Assembly (NCBI GenBank): GCA_001644045.1
Contig: LUUF01000109.1
Location: 1 to 56,194, forward strand
Direction: 5' to 3'
DNA length: 56,194 nt
Origin: Methylomonas methanica
Lineage (GTDB): Bacteria > Pseudomonadota > Gammaproteobacteria > Methylococcales > Methylomonadaceae
Positions 29,072-37,412 of this stretch are shown here, piece after piece; the stretch's first letter is position 1, and the number at the start of each line of letters is the position of its first letter. The position numbers and the translations under genes were made by a program. A model generated the notes under the pieces. That model searched no databases and was not told where the DNA came from. It worked only from the letters and a program-made list of their open reading frames with translations.

Positions 29072-29308
29072 TTATCTAAGTAAAACTAATACAGTAATCA
29101 AAATACTAGTTAACATAAAAGCTGATTTATCACTACGGATCAATTCGTGATCCAAATAAACATGATGAGCAAAGTAATTCCTTGCCAAATCGCAGCACAA
29201 AAATGCTTGCGCCAAACGCTTGTCTTTTTTATTCAACCTTCTACAAGGTATATTCATTATCCTGCCAATTGGATCTTCTGGCTTATCTCTCAATTGAGAA
29301 TATGCCAT
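29072..29308 (-). CDS. Short ORF with RX4H (HEPN-like) motif; probable frameshifted C-terminus of the upstream gene
   Basis: 78 aa, AT-rich. The segment CDLARNYFAHHVYLDHELI contains R-x4-H in a helix, as in HEPN ribonuclease domains (motif RX4-6H), followed by a hydrophobic end (FMLTSILITVLVLLR). Its frame stays open upstream to 29356 without needing the ATG, and would join the 450-aa frame if one A were added to the A6 run at 29354-29349. It is therefore either a small separate gene with weak start signals (gag 9 nt before ATG) or the C-terminus of a ~540-aa protein. HEPN assignment rests on motif only. Confidence 0.5.
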   Translation of the reverse strand: MAYSQLRDKPEDPIGRIMNIPCRRLNKKDKRLAQAFLCCDLARNYFAHHVYLDHELIRSDKSAFMLTSILITVLVLLR

Positions 29309-29337
29309 ATTATTGCTCTTAACAAACTCAATAACAT

Positions 29338-30690
29338 TTAAAGATACGTTTTTTGTTTAGCCAACTCTAAAATATAACTTGATAATTTAGGATCACTTAT
29401 GCAACTTAATAAGCTGTCACTGTTCAGTGCATCATAAAAACAACTTTCTGTTCGAATTGCCAATAGAGAGTAATAATCAAGTGGGTGCGGATTTCTAAAA
29501 TCTATACCTCCTTTTTGCTCCGGCATGTAATTTAAACTTTCGTGAAGCAGCCTAAACGCGTGTAAAAAACTACCAAACGAGTAATTACTAACTTGAAGAT
29601 CATCAACCAATTGCTTGAGCGCTTTTCCACTTGGCAATAAACCTTCGAAATATATTTCATAAAGCGGTATATATCGTAAAAAGCATTGTTTATCTTCAAA
29701 AAAATGATAAGGTAAAACCTTAACAAGGTCTGACCACTCACGCTCACCAAAGGATGAGTAATCCCATTTATCAAGATAATGAGCAAGGCTTTTACCATTC
29801 AGCATATATAGCCATTCTAGAGCTAGCCTAATATCTTTTTGGAGGTAAGGCCAAGCGCGAAGAGTCCATTTACAATAGCTCTTATTTGCCGACAGCCAGA
29901 CTTGCGCCAATTTTAATAATTTAAACTCAATCGCGTCTTCAAGTATTTCTTCATTAATACCGAGATAATCGGCTAATTGTCTTGCGCCCTTTTCAAGTAG
30001 AAATTCATTTTCGTGCCCAAGCAACGCGTCTTTAAATAATCGATAATGAGAAACCCAGGTTAACGGCTCAGCAAAATCGCCCCAACTATTTGGCATGTTA
30101 AGTATATCGCTTGCCTTTATTTTTTGTTCCTTATGTTTTTCAGAAACCTTTATGACAAATCGTGAAATCTCTTCGACATTTGGGGAGTCGAGAACAACAG
30201 GAAAGCAATCTGCAAAACGTATTACATCGATTAATGCATAGGCTTGCCAGTGAAAGAAATAGTCAACATATGGAATTATTTCTATATGTCGAAATGGGTG
30301 AATAAACGCTTCGGGAATTAGCGTTGTTACGCGAGTATTTTGGCGCAGTAAATTATAACAATGATGCTCAGCGCGGAAAAAAGGATGTATAAACCATAAA
30401 GTTTCTTGGTCATTATCAATGCGCCAATCGGATTGCCATAAATCATCTTCGGCATCAAAACCCGGCTTTTCAGGATCTATTTCTGCAGGGCAATATGGAA
30501 AATTTCGCCATGCTAGAAAATAATCGACCGGAAAAATTACTCGGTACTGAGGTTCTAACCATCTCCATTCTATTAGTTTTGGCAATGAATAATTTTTTAA
30601 AAATTCATTTAGGCCCAATTCTTCTAACCAAGATACAAAAGTACCTTTAGAACCTTGCTGAACGGTAAGGAGTGGTGGTTTTGAAAACAT
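29338..30690 (-). CDS. Hypothetical protein, cargo of element A
   Basis: 450 aa, AT-rich and rich in aromatic residues (FHPFFRAEHHCYNLLRQNT; VDYFFHWQAYALIDVIRFAD). No signal peptide or membrane segment. No family recognised; the sequence looks like a compact helical cytosolic protein. It is the only full-length gene inside element A, and its composition marks it as acquired. Its stop (29338-29340) lies 9 nt after an A6 run at which a one-base change would extend it by about 90 residues carrying the RX4H motif. A defence or toxin role is possible for mobile cargo but nothing shows it. Confidence 0.65.
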   Translation of the reverse strand: MFSKPPLLTVQQGSKGTFVSWLEELGLNEFLKNYSLPKLIEWRWLEPQYRVIFPVDYFLAWRNFPYCPAEIDPEKPGFDAEDDLWQSDWRIDNDQETLWFIHPFFRAEHHCYNLLRQNTRVTTLIPEAFIHPFRHIEIIPYVDYFFHWQAYALIDVIRFADCFPVVLDSPNVEEISRFVIKVSEKHKEQKIKASDILNMPNSWGDFAEPLTWVSHYRLFKDALLGHENEFLLEKGARQLADYLGINEEILEDAIEFKLLKLAQVWLSANKSYCKWTLRAWPYLQKDIRLALEWLYMLNGKSLAHYLDKWDYSSFGEREWSDLVKVLPYHFFEDKQCFLRYIPLYEIYFEGLLPSGKALKQLVDDLQVSNYSFGSFLHAFRLLHESLNYMPEQKGGIDFRNPHPLDYYSLLAIRTESCFYDALNSDSLLSCISDPKLSSYILELAKQKTYL

Positions 30691-30837
30691 TTTTTATAGT
30701 TATGCCGAATTCCGTATAGCGCAAAGAGTATCGATCATAGATCAATGCCCCACCTATCTATGCTCTGGAGCATCCTACAACACCCTATGGCATCAAACAT
30801 ACAAAATCATCCAACTGCTCCCGATCTCACGAAGGAG

Positions 30838-31094
30838 TTAGTCCCGTTATTCCGCCCCGAGCATCACAGTTTTTGGCGAGATCAGCCCGCAGGGGAGCGG
30901 CAGGGATGCCGCTCGTTTTCGGAGGGGCTGGGAAGCCCCTTCCGAAAACCCTCGCCAAAAGCGAGAAGCACAGGAAATTGGCGGAATTCCGGGTGGCTTT
31001 TCTTTTGGTAACTTTTCTTTGGCCAAACAAAGAAAAGTTACTCGGCTGTCGGGCCGAGACCCGACTTCAACAAAACCCGTCGCGTTAGCGACAC
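30838..31094 (-). repeat. Structured arm A-R (inverted)
   Basis: Reverse complement starts gtgtcgctaacgcgac and follows the same hairpin order as A-L but with different paired bases: gtaacttttcttt/aaagaaaagttac in place of tactttctttt/aaaagaaagta, and ttttggcgag/ctcgccaaaa in place of the gcggg/cccac-ended stem. The inner end reads gctcggggcggaata. Confidence 0.75.
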
Positions 31095-31115
31095 CTTCTG
31101 GCCCCCTCATCCTAG

Positions 31116-31136
31116 CCTTCTCCCTGAGGGAGAAGG
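31116..31136. repeat. Perfect 9-bp palindrome (ccttctccc-tga-gggagaagg)
   Basis: Short hairpin just outside element A. Similar ccctctccctgagggagag palindromes are scattered through many proteobacterial genomes as REP-like repeats. No T-run follows. It sits downstream of the leftward hypothetical gene ending at 31239. Confidence 0.6.
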
Positions 31137-31238
31137 AACAGGCCTTCCCAATATTAGGGTCAACAAGTTCTAAAACACAAAAACAAAGCCACCATCCCTG
31201 GCCCTGGATGCCCTCATCCCTGCGAGCATGACAACCAA

Positions 31239-31982
31239 TCATTTCCTCTCATGCCCAAACTGAAATATCACCGGCGTCCCCTGGTTATGAATAATAATCT
31301 CCTTCTTCGGCTCGTCGCCGACAGCCGCCGGTTGCACTACCCCATTCTCATCAACCGCGCCTTGAACCTCTCTCACTTCAACCCGCACATCCGGCATCCA
31401 CTTGGGTTTGAACAGTTCGGTTTTCACGCGACCGGGTTGTTTCGGCAACGGCGCGTGTTCCAACACATCCAGACAAGCGGTACCAATCTGATCGACCAAT
31501 TTATCGACAATGCGCGCCGGTAACACGTCCTTATCCAGGGCATGGGCGCTAAACGTCGATTCGCGTTCTATCAAAACAGCCTGGTTGCCGGCATCGCGTA
31601 AGGTACAGGTAATCGGCAATACGTCGGCTTTTTGAAAATCGGTCGCGCGCGGGTCGGAGTTGCCGCTGGAAAAGGAAAAACCCACCGGCGTTTCGCGGTG
31701 CGTCACTTTACCGAACTTGGCTAGCAGGCGGTGGCTGTAAGGGCCTTTGGCTGTTAGTGGAAACTCCCACTCCGCCAGATTCGCGCGCACCCGTTCGACT
31801 ATCGGCGCGGCATCAATCGGCGTCGCAAACTGCCGCAGATTGTCTTCCGCCAACGCAAACTCGATAGCCTGCAACGGCTTAGCGGCATCGGCCGCCGGCT
31901 CGGCCGAGACCGGGCGTATCAGCAGCAATGCCAATCCACAGCAGCCGGCAACACAATAAAAACTGGACGTTATTTTCATCAT
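31239..31982 (-). CDS. Exported protein of unknown function, divergent from the urea-cluster porin
   Basis: 247 aa with an N-terminal signal region (CGLALLLIRPVSAEPAAD) and a soluble, presumably periplasmic body (LAEWEFPLTAKGPYSHRLLA; IVDKLVDQIGTACLDVLEHA). Ends with a beta-rich stretch (KKEIIIHNQGTPVIFQFGHE). No family recognised. ggga(g) lies about 8 nt before the ATGATG start. Its promoter is shared with the porin; a dyad lies between them at 32042-32061. Confidence 0.7.
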   Translation of the reverse strand: MMKITSSFYCVAGCCGLALLLIRPVSAEPAADAAKPLQAIEFALAEDNLRQFATPIDAAPIVERVRANLAEWEFPLTAKGPYSHRLLAKFGKVTHRETPVGFSFSSGNSDPRATDFQKADVLPITCTLRDAGNQAVLIERESTFSAHALDKDVLPARIVDKLVDQIGTACLDVLEHAPLPKQPGRVKTELFKPKWMPDVRVEVREVQGAVDENGVVQPAAVGDEPKKEIIIHNQGTPVIFQFGHERK

Positions 31983-32041
31983 CGTAAATCTCCCAAGTTA
32001 AGCCGCACTCTACGCAAGCCCCTATTTGCCGGCCATACGTC

Positions 32042-32061
32042 AAATGACTGATGAGTCATTT
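32042..32061. promoter_or_regulatory. Perfect inverted repeat between divergent genes, candidate operator
   Basis: aaatgact-gatg-agtcattt, 8-bp arms and 4-bp spacer, in the 184-bp divergent region that should drive both the exported protein and the porin/urt genes. A nitrogen regulator is a reasonable candidate, but the site matches no consensus I can name. Confidence 0.4.
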
Positions 32062-32166
32062 ACCCGATTGTGGCGCGTGCCGACAAAATTCAACAATCTC
32101 CCCGACGTTTTCAATCGCCATCGCCGCCGGCAATGGTTTGTTTAATCCAGATAAAGGGGAATGCAA

Positions 32167-33417
32167 ATGACTGGTTTTAACCCACAAAAATTAAGCGGCC
32201 GGGCCATCGGCTTGCTGAGCGGGGTGGCTTTGGGCGCCATCGGCCTGGGACAGGCGCCGGAAGCGCAGGCCGGCGCGACGTTCAAAATCGACGATACCAA
32301 ATGGGTCAGCGTCGGCGCGGGTTTGCGGACCAGCTTTCGCGCCCAGGAAGGCTCGGTCGGCGCGAACGCCGACAAATGGAGCAACGATTTCAATCTGGAC
32401 AACATCCGTTTATACATCAACGGCCAGATTCACAAATATCTGAAAGTGGAATTCAACACCGACTGCCAAACCTGCGGCAACGGCGGCGAAGTGCGGGTGC
32501 TGGACGCTATCGGCAAATTCGAGGTCACGCCCTACGCCAACTTGTGGGTGGGCCGGATGCTGGTCCCGGCCGAACGCCGCGAAATGAACGGTCCGTTCTA
32601 CAGTGCGGTGTACAACATCTTCTCCGCCGGCACGCCGTTCGAGCCGTCCGATTACAACCTGACCATCAAATCCGACGGCACCTCGGCCGGCTCATTCGGC
32701 CGTGACGACGGTGCCACCTTCTGGGGCGCGGTGTTCGACGGTCGTTTCCAATACGCGGCCGGTTTCTTCCGCGGTCTGCGCGGCGGTGCTAACGTCGATG
32801 ACAATATCCTGTACGCACAACGCTTTGCCTACAACTTCTGGGACGTCGAGAAAAATCCCGGCTACTACACATCCGGCACTTACTACGGCAAAGGCGGCGA
32901 CATTCTGACCGTCGGCGTCGCCAACCAATATCAAGAAGACGGCGCAGGTGCGCTGGGCTCTCCCGGCAGCTTCCGTGGCACCACCGCTGACGTGTTGATG
33001 GAAAAAGTGTTGCCGGGCGGCGGCGTCGTCACCTTCAACGGTGAGTACAAAAACTACGGCATTACCGGCCCGTATAGCCAAACCATCCGCGATGCGGAGG
33101 GTGCTGTCGGCGCGCCGGCCCAGTTCTCTATGTTCGAAGGCAACGCCTACGACGTCAGCGGTATGTATCTGTTCCCGCAAAAAATCGGCATCGGCCAATT
33201 CCAACCGTTTTTGCGCTACGTGAATGTGTCGCCGGATAACAGCCCCAACCGCGAAGTTTACGAAGGCGGCGTTAACTACATCATCGACGGCCACAACGCC
33301 AAAATTTTTGCCAGCTACCAATACGGCGATTTGTTGACCAAGGGCTTGAACTACAAATCCACCGCCAGCGGCGAGAACGCCAGCCAGGTCATGGTGGGTT
33401 TCCAGTGGCAAATTTAA
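32167..33417 (+). CDS. Outer-membrane porin of the urea-uptake cluster (OprO/P-like)
   Basis: 416 aa. A long signal sequence (GLLSGVALGAIGLGQAPEAQA) is followed by beta-strands with alternating pattern (WVSVGAGLRTSFRAQ; LRLYINGQ-like NIRLYINGQIHKYLKVEFNT), ending in FQWQI with a membrane-like terminal pattern. Similar porins precede urea/short-chain amide ABC genes (FmdC type), so it probably lets urea or amides cross the outer membrane. ATG 32167 is chosen: aagggga lies 8 nt upstream, whereas ATG 32161 would be too close to it. urtA follows after 26 nt. Confidence 0.85.
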   Translation: MTGFNPQKLSGRAIGLLSGVALGAIGLGQAPEAQAGATFKIDDTKWVSVGAGLRTSFRAQEGSVGANADKWSNDFNLDNIRLYINGQIHKYLKVEFNTDCQTCGNGGEVRVLDAIGKFEVTPYANLWVGRMLVPAERREMNGPFYSAVYNIFSAGTPFEPSDYNLTIKSDGTSAGSFGRDDGATFWGAVFDGRFQYAAGFFRGLRGGANVDDNILYAQRFAYNFWDVEKNPGYYTSGTYYGKGGDILTVGVANQYQEDGAGALGSPGSFRGTTADVLMEKVLPGGGVVTFNGEYKNYGITGPYSQTIRDAEGAVGAPAQFSMFEGNAYDVSGMYLFPQKIGIGQFQPFLRYVNVSPDNSPNREVYEGGVNYIIDGHNAKIFASYQYGDLLTKGLNYKSTASGENASQVMVGFQWQI

Positions 33418-33443
33418 CTTTCTAATAACAGAGGACTATCACG

Positions 33444-34742
33444 ATGAATTTACTGAGCAATCCCTTGCGTAAACTGGCACTGGGCGCCGCGCTATCGTCG
33501 CTGCTGCTGGGCGCATCCACCGCCCGCGCCGAAGACACCATCAAAGTCGGCGTGCTGCACTCCCTGTCAGGCACGATGGCGATCAGCGAAACCACGCTAA
33601 AAGACACTATGTTGATGCTGATCGACGAGCAAAACAAAAAAGGCGGCTTGCTGGGCAAGAAGCTGGAAGCGGTGGTGGTCGACCCGGCCTCCAACTGGCC
33701 CTTGTTCGCGGAAAAAGCCCGCGAGCTGATCACCAAGGACAAAGTGGCTTCGATCTTCGGCTGCTGGACTTCCGTTTCCAGAAAATCGGTATTACCGGTT
33801 ATCGAAGAGTTAAACAGCATCCTGTTCTACCCGGTGCAATACGAAGGCGAAGAGTCGTCTAAAAACGTGTTCTACACCGGCGCGGCGCCTAACCAGCAAG
33901 CGATTCCGGCGGTCGATTACCTGATGAACGATCTGAAAGTGCAACGCTGGGTCTTGGCCGGTACCGACTACGTTTACCCACGCACCACCAACAAAATCCT
34001 GGAAGCGTACTTAAAGTCTAAAGGCGTTAAACCTGCGGACATCATGATCAACTACACGCCATTCGGTCATTCCGACTGGCAAAGCATCGTTGCCGACATC
34101 AAAAAATTCGGCTCTACCGGCAAGAAAACTGCGGTGGTCTCCACCATCAACGGCGACGCCAACATTCCGTTTTATAAAGAGCTGGGCAACCAAGGCATCT
34201 CCGCCGAGAAAATCCCGGTTATCGCCTTCTCGGTGGGTGAAGAAGAACTCTCCGGTATGGATACCAAACCGCTGGTCGGTCACTTGGCAGCCTGGAACTA
34301 CTTCATGAGCGTGGATACCACTAAAAACGCAGCCTTTATTCAGCAATGGAAAGACTACATCAAGAACCCGAAACGCGTGACCAATGACCCAATGGAAGCC
34401 CATTACATCGGCTTTAACATGTGGGTGAAAGCAGTCGAAAAAGCCGGCACCACGGATTCAGACGCGGTACAAAAAGCTTTGATCGGCGTTGAATACCCCA
34501 ACCTGACCGGCGGTATGTCGAAAATGCTGCCTAACCATCACATCAGCAAACCGGTGTTGATTGGCGAAATCCAAGACGACGGCCAATTCGTCACCGTCTG
34601 GCAAACCAACAAACTGGTCGATGGCGACGCCTGGTCGGACTTCCTGCCGGACAGCAAACCGATCATCGCCGACTGGACCGCACCTATCAGCTGCGGCAAC
34701 TACAACACCAAAACCAAAAAGTGTTCAGGACAGAACTATTAA
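33444..34742 (+). CDS. urtA: Urea ABC transporter substrate-binding protein
   Basis: Periplasmic receptor of the high-affinity urea importer. Signal peptide LALGAALSSLLLGASTARAE, then the UrtA/FmdD domain: KVGVLHSLSGTMAISETTLK, SIFGCWTSVSRKSVLPVIEE, LFYPVQYEGEESSKNVFYTG and the C-terminal KPIIADWTAPISCGNYNTKT. 432 aa is normal. ribosome binding site gagga at 33432-33436. Confidence 0.96.
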   Translation: MNLLSNPLRKLALGAALSSLLLGASTARAEDTIKVGVLHSLSGTMAISETTLKDTMLMLIDEQNKKGGLLGKKLEAVVVDPASNWPLFAEKARELITKDKVASIFGCWTSVSRKSVLPVIEELNSILFYPVQYEGEESSKNVFYTGAAPNQQAIPAVDYLMNDLKVQRWVLAGTDYVYPRTTNKILEAYLKSKGVKPADIMINYTPFGHSDWQSIVADIKKFGSTGKKTAVVSTINGDANIPFYKELGNQGISAEKIPVIAFSVGEEELSGMDTKPLVGHLAAWNYFMSVDTTKNAAFIQQWKDYIKNPKRVTNDPMEAHYIGFNMWVKAVEKAGTTDSDAVQKALIGVEYPNLTGGMSKMLPNHHISKPVLIGEIQDDGQFVTVWQTNKLVDGDAWSDFLPDSKPIIADWTAPISCGNYNTKTKKCSGQNY

Positions 34743-34809
34743 CAGCGGATGTTACCCGCGAGGTTCACGGCAGGATGCCGCGGGCCTCGCCCCCAAAAGA
34801 GGACAAACG

Positions 34810-36561
34810 ATGCGCATTCCCCGTTTCAGAACCCGTTTAAAAACGCCGCCCGGCTCGCACCCGGCTTACCGTTCCCCCAAGGACAGCTTCTTGAGCATGA
34901 TGACCACACCTTCTACTCAGGCCGGATCAATAGTCGGCGGCGTTTTTAAACAGCTTCTCAAATTTGTCGCTTGCTTGCTGGCGCTGATACTGCTCGTAGC
35001 CCGACCTGTCCTGGCCCAAGACGCCGGCAGCGCGTTGCAGCAACTCAGAACGGGCAGCATGGCCGAGCGCGAGCAAGCCATCGAAACCCTGGGCAGCGAC
35101 AGCAATAACCTGAAATTACTGCAAGCCCTGCAAGACGGCAAACTGTTCGACTTCAAAGCGGAAGGCAAATTGGTCCTTGCGCAGGAAAGCGCCGCCGGCT
35201 ACCAACTCAGCGATCCGCTCAGCGGCGCGGCATTGGCGGAAGTCGAGCGCAGCGCAGTGGGCAAAATCAATTTAAACAACAAACTGCGCGGTGTGTTGCG
35301 TAAAACCATCGCGCTACTGCAATTGAACGACGCAGATCCAGCAATACGCTTGATTGCTGTGCAAGCATTGGCCAATGAAATAGACGACAAAGCCGTGATT
35401 TTATTGCGCGATCATCTGGCCAACGAAACCGATGCCGACATCAAAACCGCGATTAACAAAATGCTGTTATTGCAAGACATCAACAGCCCGGAAAAAGATC
35501 AACGCATAGCCGCTATCGCCGCCTTAAAAGACCTGGACAGCCAAGACGTGGTCAACAAACTGCAAGCCCTGATCGACAAGGACGGCGACGGCAATTTTCT
35601 GGAAGCGGACAGCGACGTGCGCAATCTGGCCGAGGCTGCCTTGATCAAAATCCGCGAACGCATGCAAGCCTACGCCGCCGCCGAAACCGTGTTCTTTGGC
35701 TTGAGTTTGGGCGCGGTGCTAGTGTTGTCGGCTATTGGTTTGGCTATTACCTTTGGGGTAATGGGCGTGATCAACATGGCGCACGGCGAACTGATGATGC
35801 TAGGTGCTTACACCACCTACGTGATGCAGCAAATCATGCCGAATTATTTGGGCACAGCGTTGATTCTGTCGATCCCGATGGCGTTTTTAGTTGCAGCCTT
35901 GGTCGGCATCGCCATCGAACGCGGCATCATCCGCTTTTTATATGGTAGGCCCCTGGAAACTTTACTGGCGACTTTCGGCGTCAGTCTGTTTCTACAACAA
36001 GCCGTGCGTTCGATCTTCTCGCCGTTGAACCGCAGCGTCTCCACCCCTGAGTGGATGAGCGGCTCCTGGCAAATCAACGACTTCCTGTCGCTAACCTGGA
36101 ACCGCTTTTACATCCTGATTTTCTGCCTGCTGGTGTTTACCGCGCTGCTGCAAATCTTAAAGCGTACCAAGCTGGGTTTGGAAGTCCGCGCCGTCGCGCA
36201 AAATCGCGGCATGGCTAGAGCGATGGGTATCCCCACCGCACGGGTCGATGCGATGACCTTTGGTTTGGGCTCCGGTATCGCCGGCGTGGCTGGAGTGGCC
36301 TTGAGTCAGATCACCAACGTCGGGCCGAATCTGGGTCAGGCTTACATCGTCGATTCCTTCATGGTGGTGGTGTTTGGCGGCGTGGGGAATTTGTTCGGTA
36401 CCTTGGTGGCCGGGTTTTCTCTGGGTATTGCCAATAAGGTATTGGAGCCTTATGCGGGGGCGGTGTTGGCGAAGATTTTAGTGTTGGTGTTTATTATTTT
36501 GTTTATTCAGAAGAAGCCGCGGGGGTTGTTTCCGCAGAAAGGGCGAGCGGCGGAATCGTAA
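34810..36561 (+). CDS. urtB: Urea ABC transporter permease UrtB
   Basis: 583 aa inner-membrane permease. After a signal/anchor (FVACLLALILLVARPVLAQD) comes a periplasmic helical-repeat domain of ~200 residues (GSMAEREQAIETLGSDSNN; AIRLIAVQALANEIDDKAV), typical of proteobacterial UrtB, then the LivH-like membrane domain (GVMGVINMAHGELMMLGAYT; ALSQITNVGPNLGQAYIVDS). agagga before ATG 34810 defines the start. It should be contiguous with urtC, but element B (36643-37395) lies between them. Confidence 0.95.
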   Translation: MRIPRFRTRLKTPPGSHPAYRSPKDSFLSMMTTPSTQAGSIVGGVFKQLLKFVACLLALILLVARPVLAQDAGSALQQLRTGSMAEREQAIETLGSDSNNLKLLQALQDGKLFDFKAEGKLVLAQESAAGYQLSDPLSGAALAEVERSAVGKINLNNKLRGVLRKTIALLQLNDADPAIRLIAVQALANEIDDKAVILLRDHLANETDADIKTAINKMLLLQDINSPEKDQRIAAIAALKDLDSQDVVNKLQALIDKDGDGNFLEADSDVRNLAEAALIKIRERMQAYAAAETVFFGLSLGAVLVLSAIGLAITFGVMGVINMAHGELMMLGAYTTYVMQQIMPNYLGTALILSIPMAFLVAALVGIAIERGIIRFLYGRPLETLLATFGVSLFLQQAVRSIFSPLNRSVSTPEWMSGSWQINDFLSLTWNRFYILIFCLLVFTALLQILKRTKLGLEVRAVAQNRGMARAMGIPTARVDAMTFGLGSGIAGVAGVALSQITNVGPNLGQAYIVDSFMVVVFGGVGNLFGTLVAGFSLGIANKVLEPYAGAVLAKILVLVFIILFIQKKPRGLFPQKGRAAES

Positions 36562-36642
36562 TTCCAAAAAATGTAGGTTGGGTTAGGCGATAGCCGTAAC
36601 CCAACACGACGGCTTTTGATGTGGTTGATGGCTTTGGGATTG

Positions 36643-36907
36643 GTGTCGCTGCCGCGACGGGATGTTTTGAAGTCGGGTCTCGGACCGACAGCCGAGATAC
36701 TTTCTTTTGCTTGGCCAAAAGAAAATATCCAAAGAAAAGGCCACCCCACCGCCGCTTGCTTCCTGCGCTCCTCGGGTTTGAACGGGGTTGCCTGAAGGGG
36801 CTTCCCAGCCCCTGCATGCAACGCGCCGCATCCATGCGACGCCCCTTAACGGGCTATTCCGTTCAAACCCTGCGGTGCTCGGCGCGGCAGAGGGGATTAA
36901 ACCCATC
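36643..36907 (+). repeat. Structured arm B-L
   Basis: Same layout as the A arms, with a different closing stem (gggtttgaacggg/ccgttcaaaccc) and gtcgg/ccgac outer hairpin. The inner end is ggcgcggcagaggggatt. The outside flank ttgggattggtgtcgct nearly matches that of element C. Confidence 0.75.
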
Positions 36908-36949
36908 GCTGGATTTAAAGCGGACGGGCAGTTTGAAGAAGGAAATTCT

Positions 36950-37113
36950 GGTTCCCACGCGCCGTGGGAACCAAGAATGGCCGCGCTGCGGCACGAAATT
37001 CACCGCAGGCGCGGAACTTCCGCATTCCCACGCAGCGCGTGGGAACGAGAGAAAACGGGGTTGTTCTTGTTCCAACGCGGAACAACAGCCAATGGTGGGC
37101 AAAGTTGCCCACC
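36950..37113. repeat. Cluster of four short palindromes inside element B
   Basis: ggttcccacg-cgcc-gtgggaacc (36950-36972), ttcccacgc-agc-gcgtgggaa (37025-37045), gttgttc...gaacaac (37061-37086) and the perfect ggtgggcaa-ag-ttgcccacc (37094-37113). There is no coding potential of note. They look like independent small repeats that gathered or were retained between the arms. Confidence 0.65.
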
Positions 37114-37133
37114 CTAAGCAAATTTGGGCGACT

Positions 37134-37395
37134 GATGGTTTTAACCCCGTATGCCGCGCCGAGCACCGGAGTTTTTATCGAGAATTGCCCGAAGGGGTGC
37201 GGCAGGGATGCCGCACGGCGGCGGAGGGGCTGGGAAGCCCCTTCTGCCGACCCTCGATAAAGACTTCGGCGCGCAGGTTACAAGCGGCATCCGGGCCGCC
37301 TTTCTTTTGGATACTTTTCTTTGGCGGAGCAAAGAAAAGTGTCTCGGCTGTCGGTCCGAGAACCGACATCAAATAAGCCGTCGCGATAGCGACAC
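37134..37395 (-). repeat. Structured arm B-R (inverted)
   Basis: Reverse complement begins gtgtcgctatcgcgac. Outer hairpin gtcggt/accgac differs at paired positions from gtcggg/cccgac of other arms; closing stem tctttatcgag/ctcgataaa is unlike any other arm but still pairs. Inner end ggcgcggcatacggggtt. Confidence 0.75.
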
Positions 37396-37412
37396 CAAAT
37401 AACGGTAGTCAA

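Larger units (their letters stand above)
28737..31094. mobile_element. Element A: cargo element bounded by inverted structured arms (2358 bp)
   Basis: The left arm (28737-28998) and right arm (30838-31094, inverted) share the outer tip gtgtcgct-N2-cgcgac and the same series of hairpins. Between them lies an AT-rich insert with one broken or frameshifted gene, quite unlike the GC-rich flanks. The two arms share an outer-stem sequence (cttttggcg) not seen in other elements, which supports their being one unit. No transposase is present, and no clear target duplication is seen at the outer ends. Confidence 0.6.
36643..37395. mobile_element. Element B: paired inverted arms between urtB and urtC (753 bp)
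   Basis: Arms at 36643-36907 and 37134-37395 point outward with tips gtgtcgctgccgcgac and gtcgcgatagcgacac. The 226 bp between them carries no gene, only a string of short palindromes. The element separates urtB from urtC by 851 bp in total, where these genes normally overlap or nearly touch. The right tip ends 17 bp before the urtC start codon. Confidence 0.6.

Noticed and set aside
28737-31094. Element A as a classical insertion sequence
   Set aside because: The 450-aa cargo shows no DDE or tyrosine/serine recombinase motif that I can see, and the ends are far longer than IS inverted repeats.
32062-32160. Sigma-54 promoter upstream of the porin
   Set aside because: tggcgcgtgcc resembles the -24 box only loosely, and the -12 gc is not correctly followed by ttgca spacing.
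34561-34809. Extension of urtB upstream into urtA
   Set aside because: The frame is open inside urtA by chance. ATG 34810 has agagga upstream and begins a normal UrtB.
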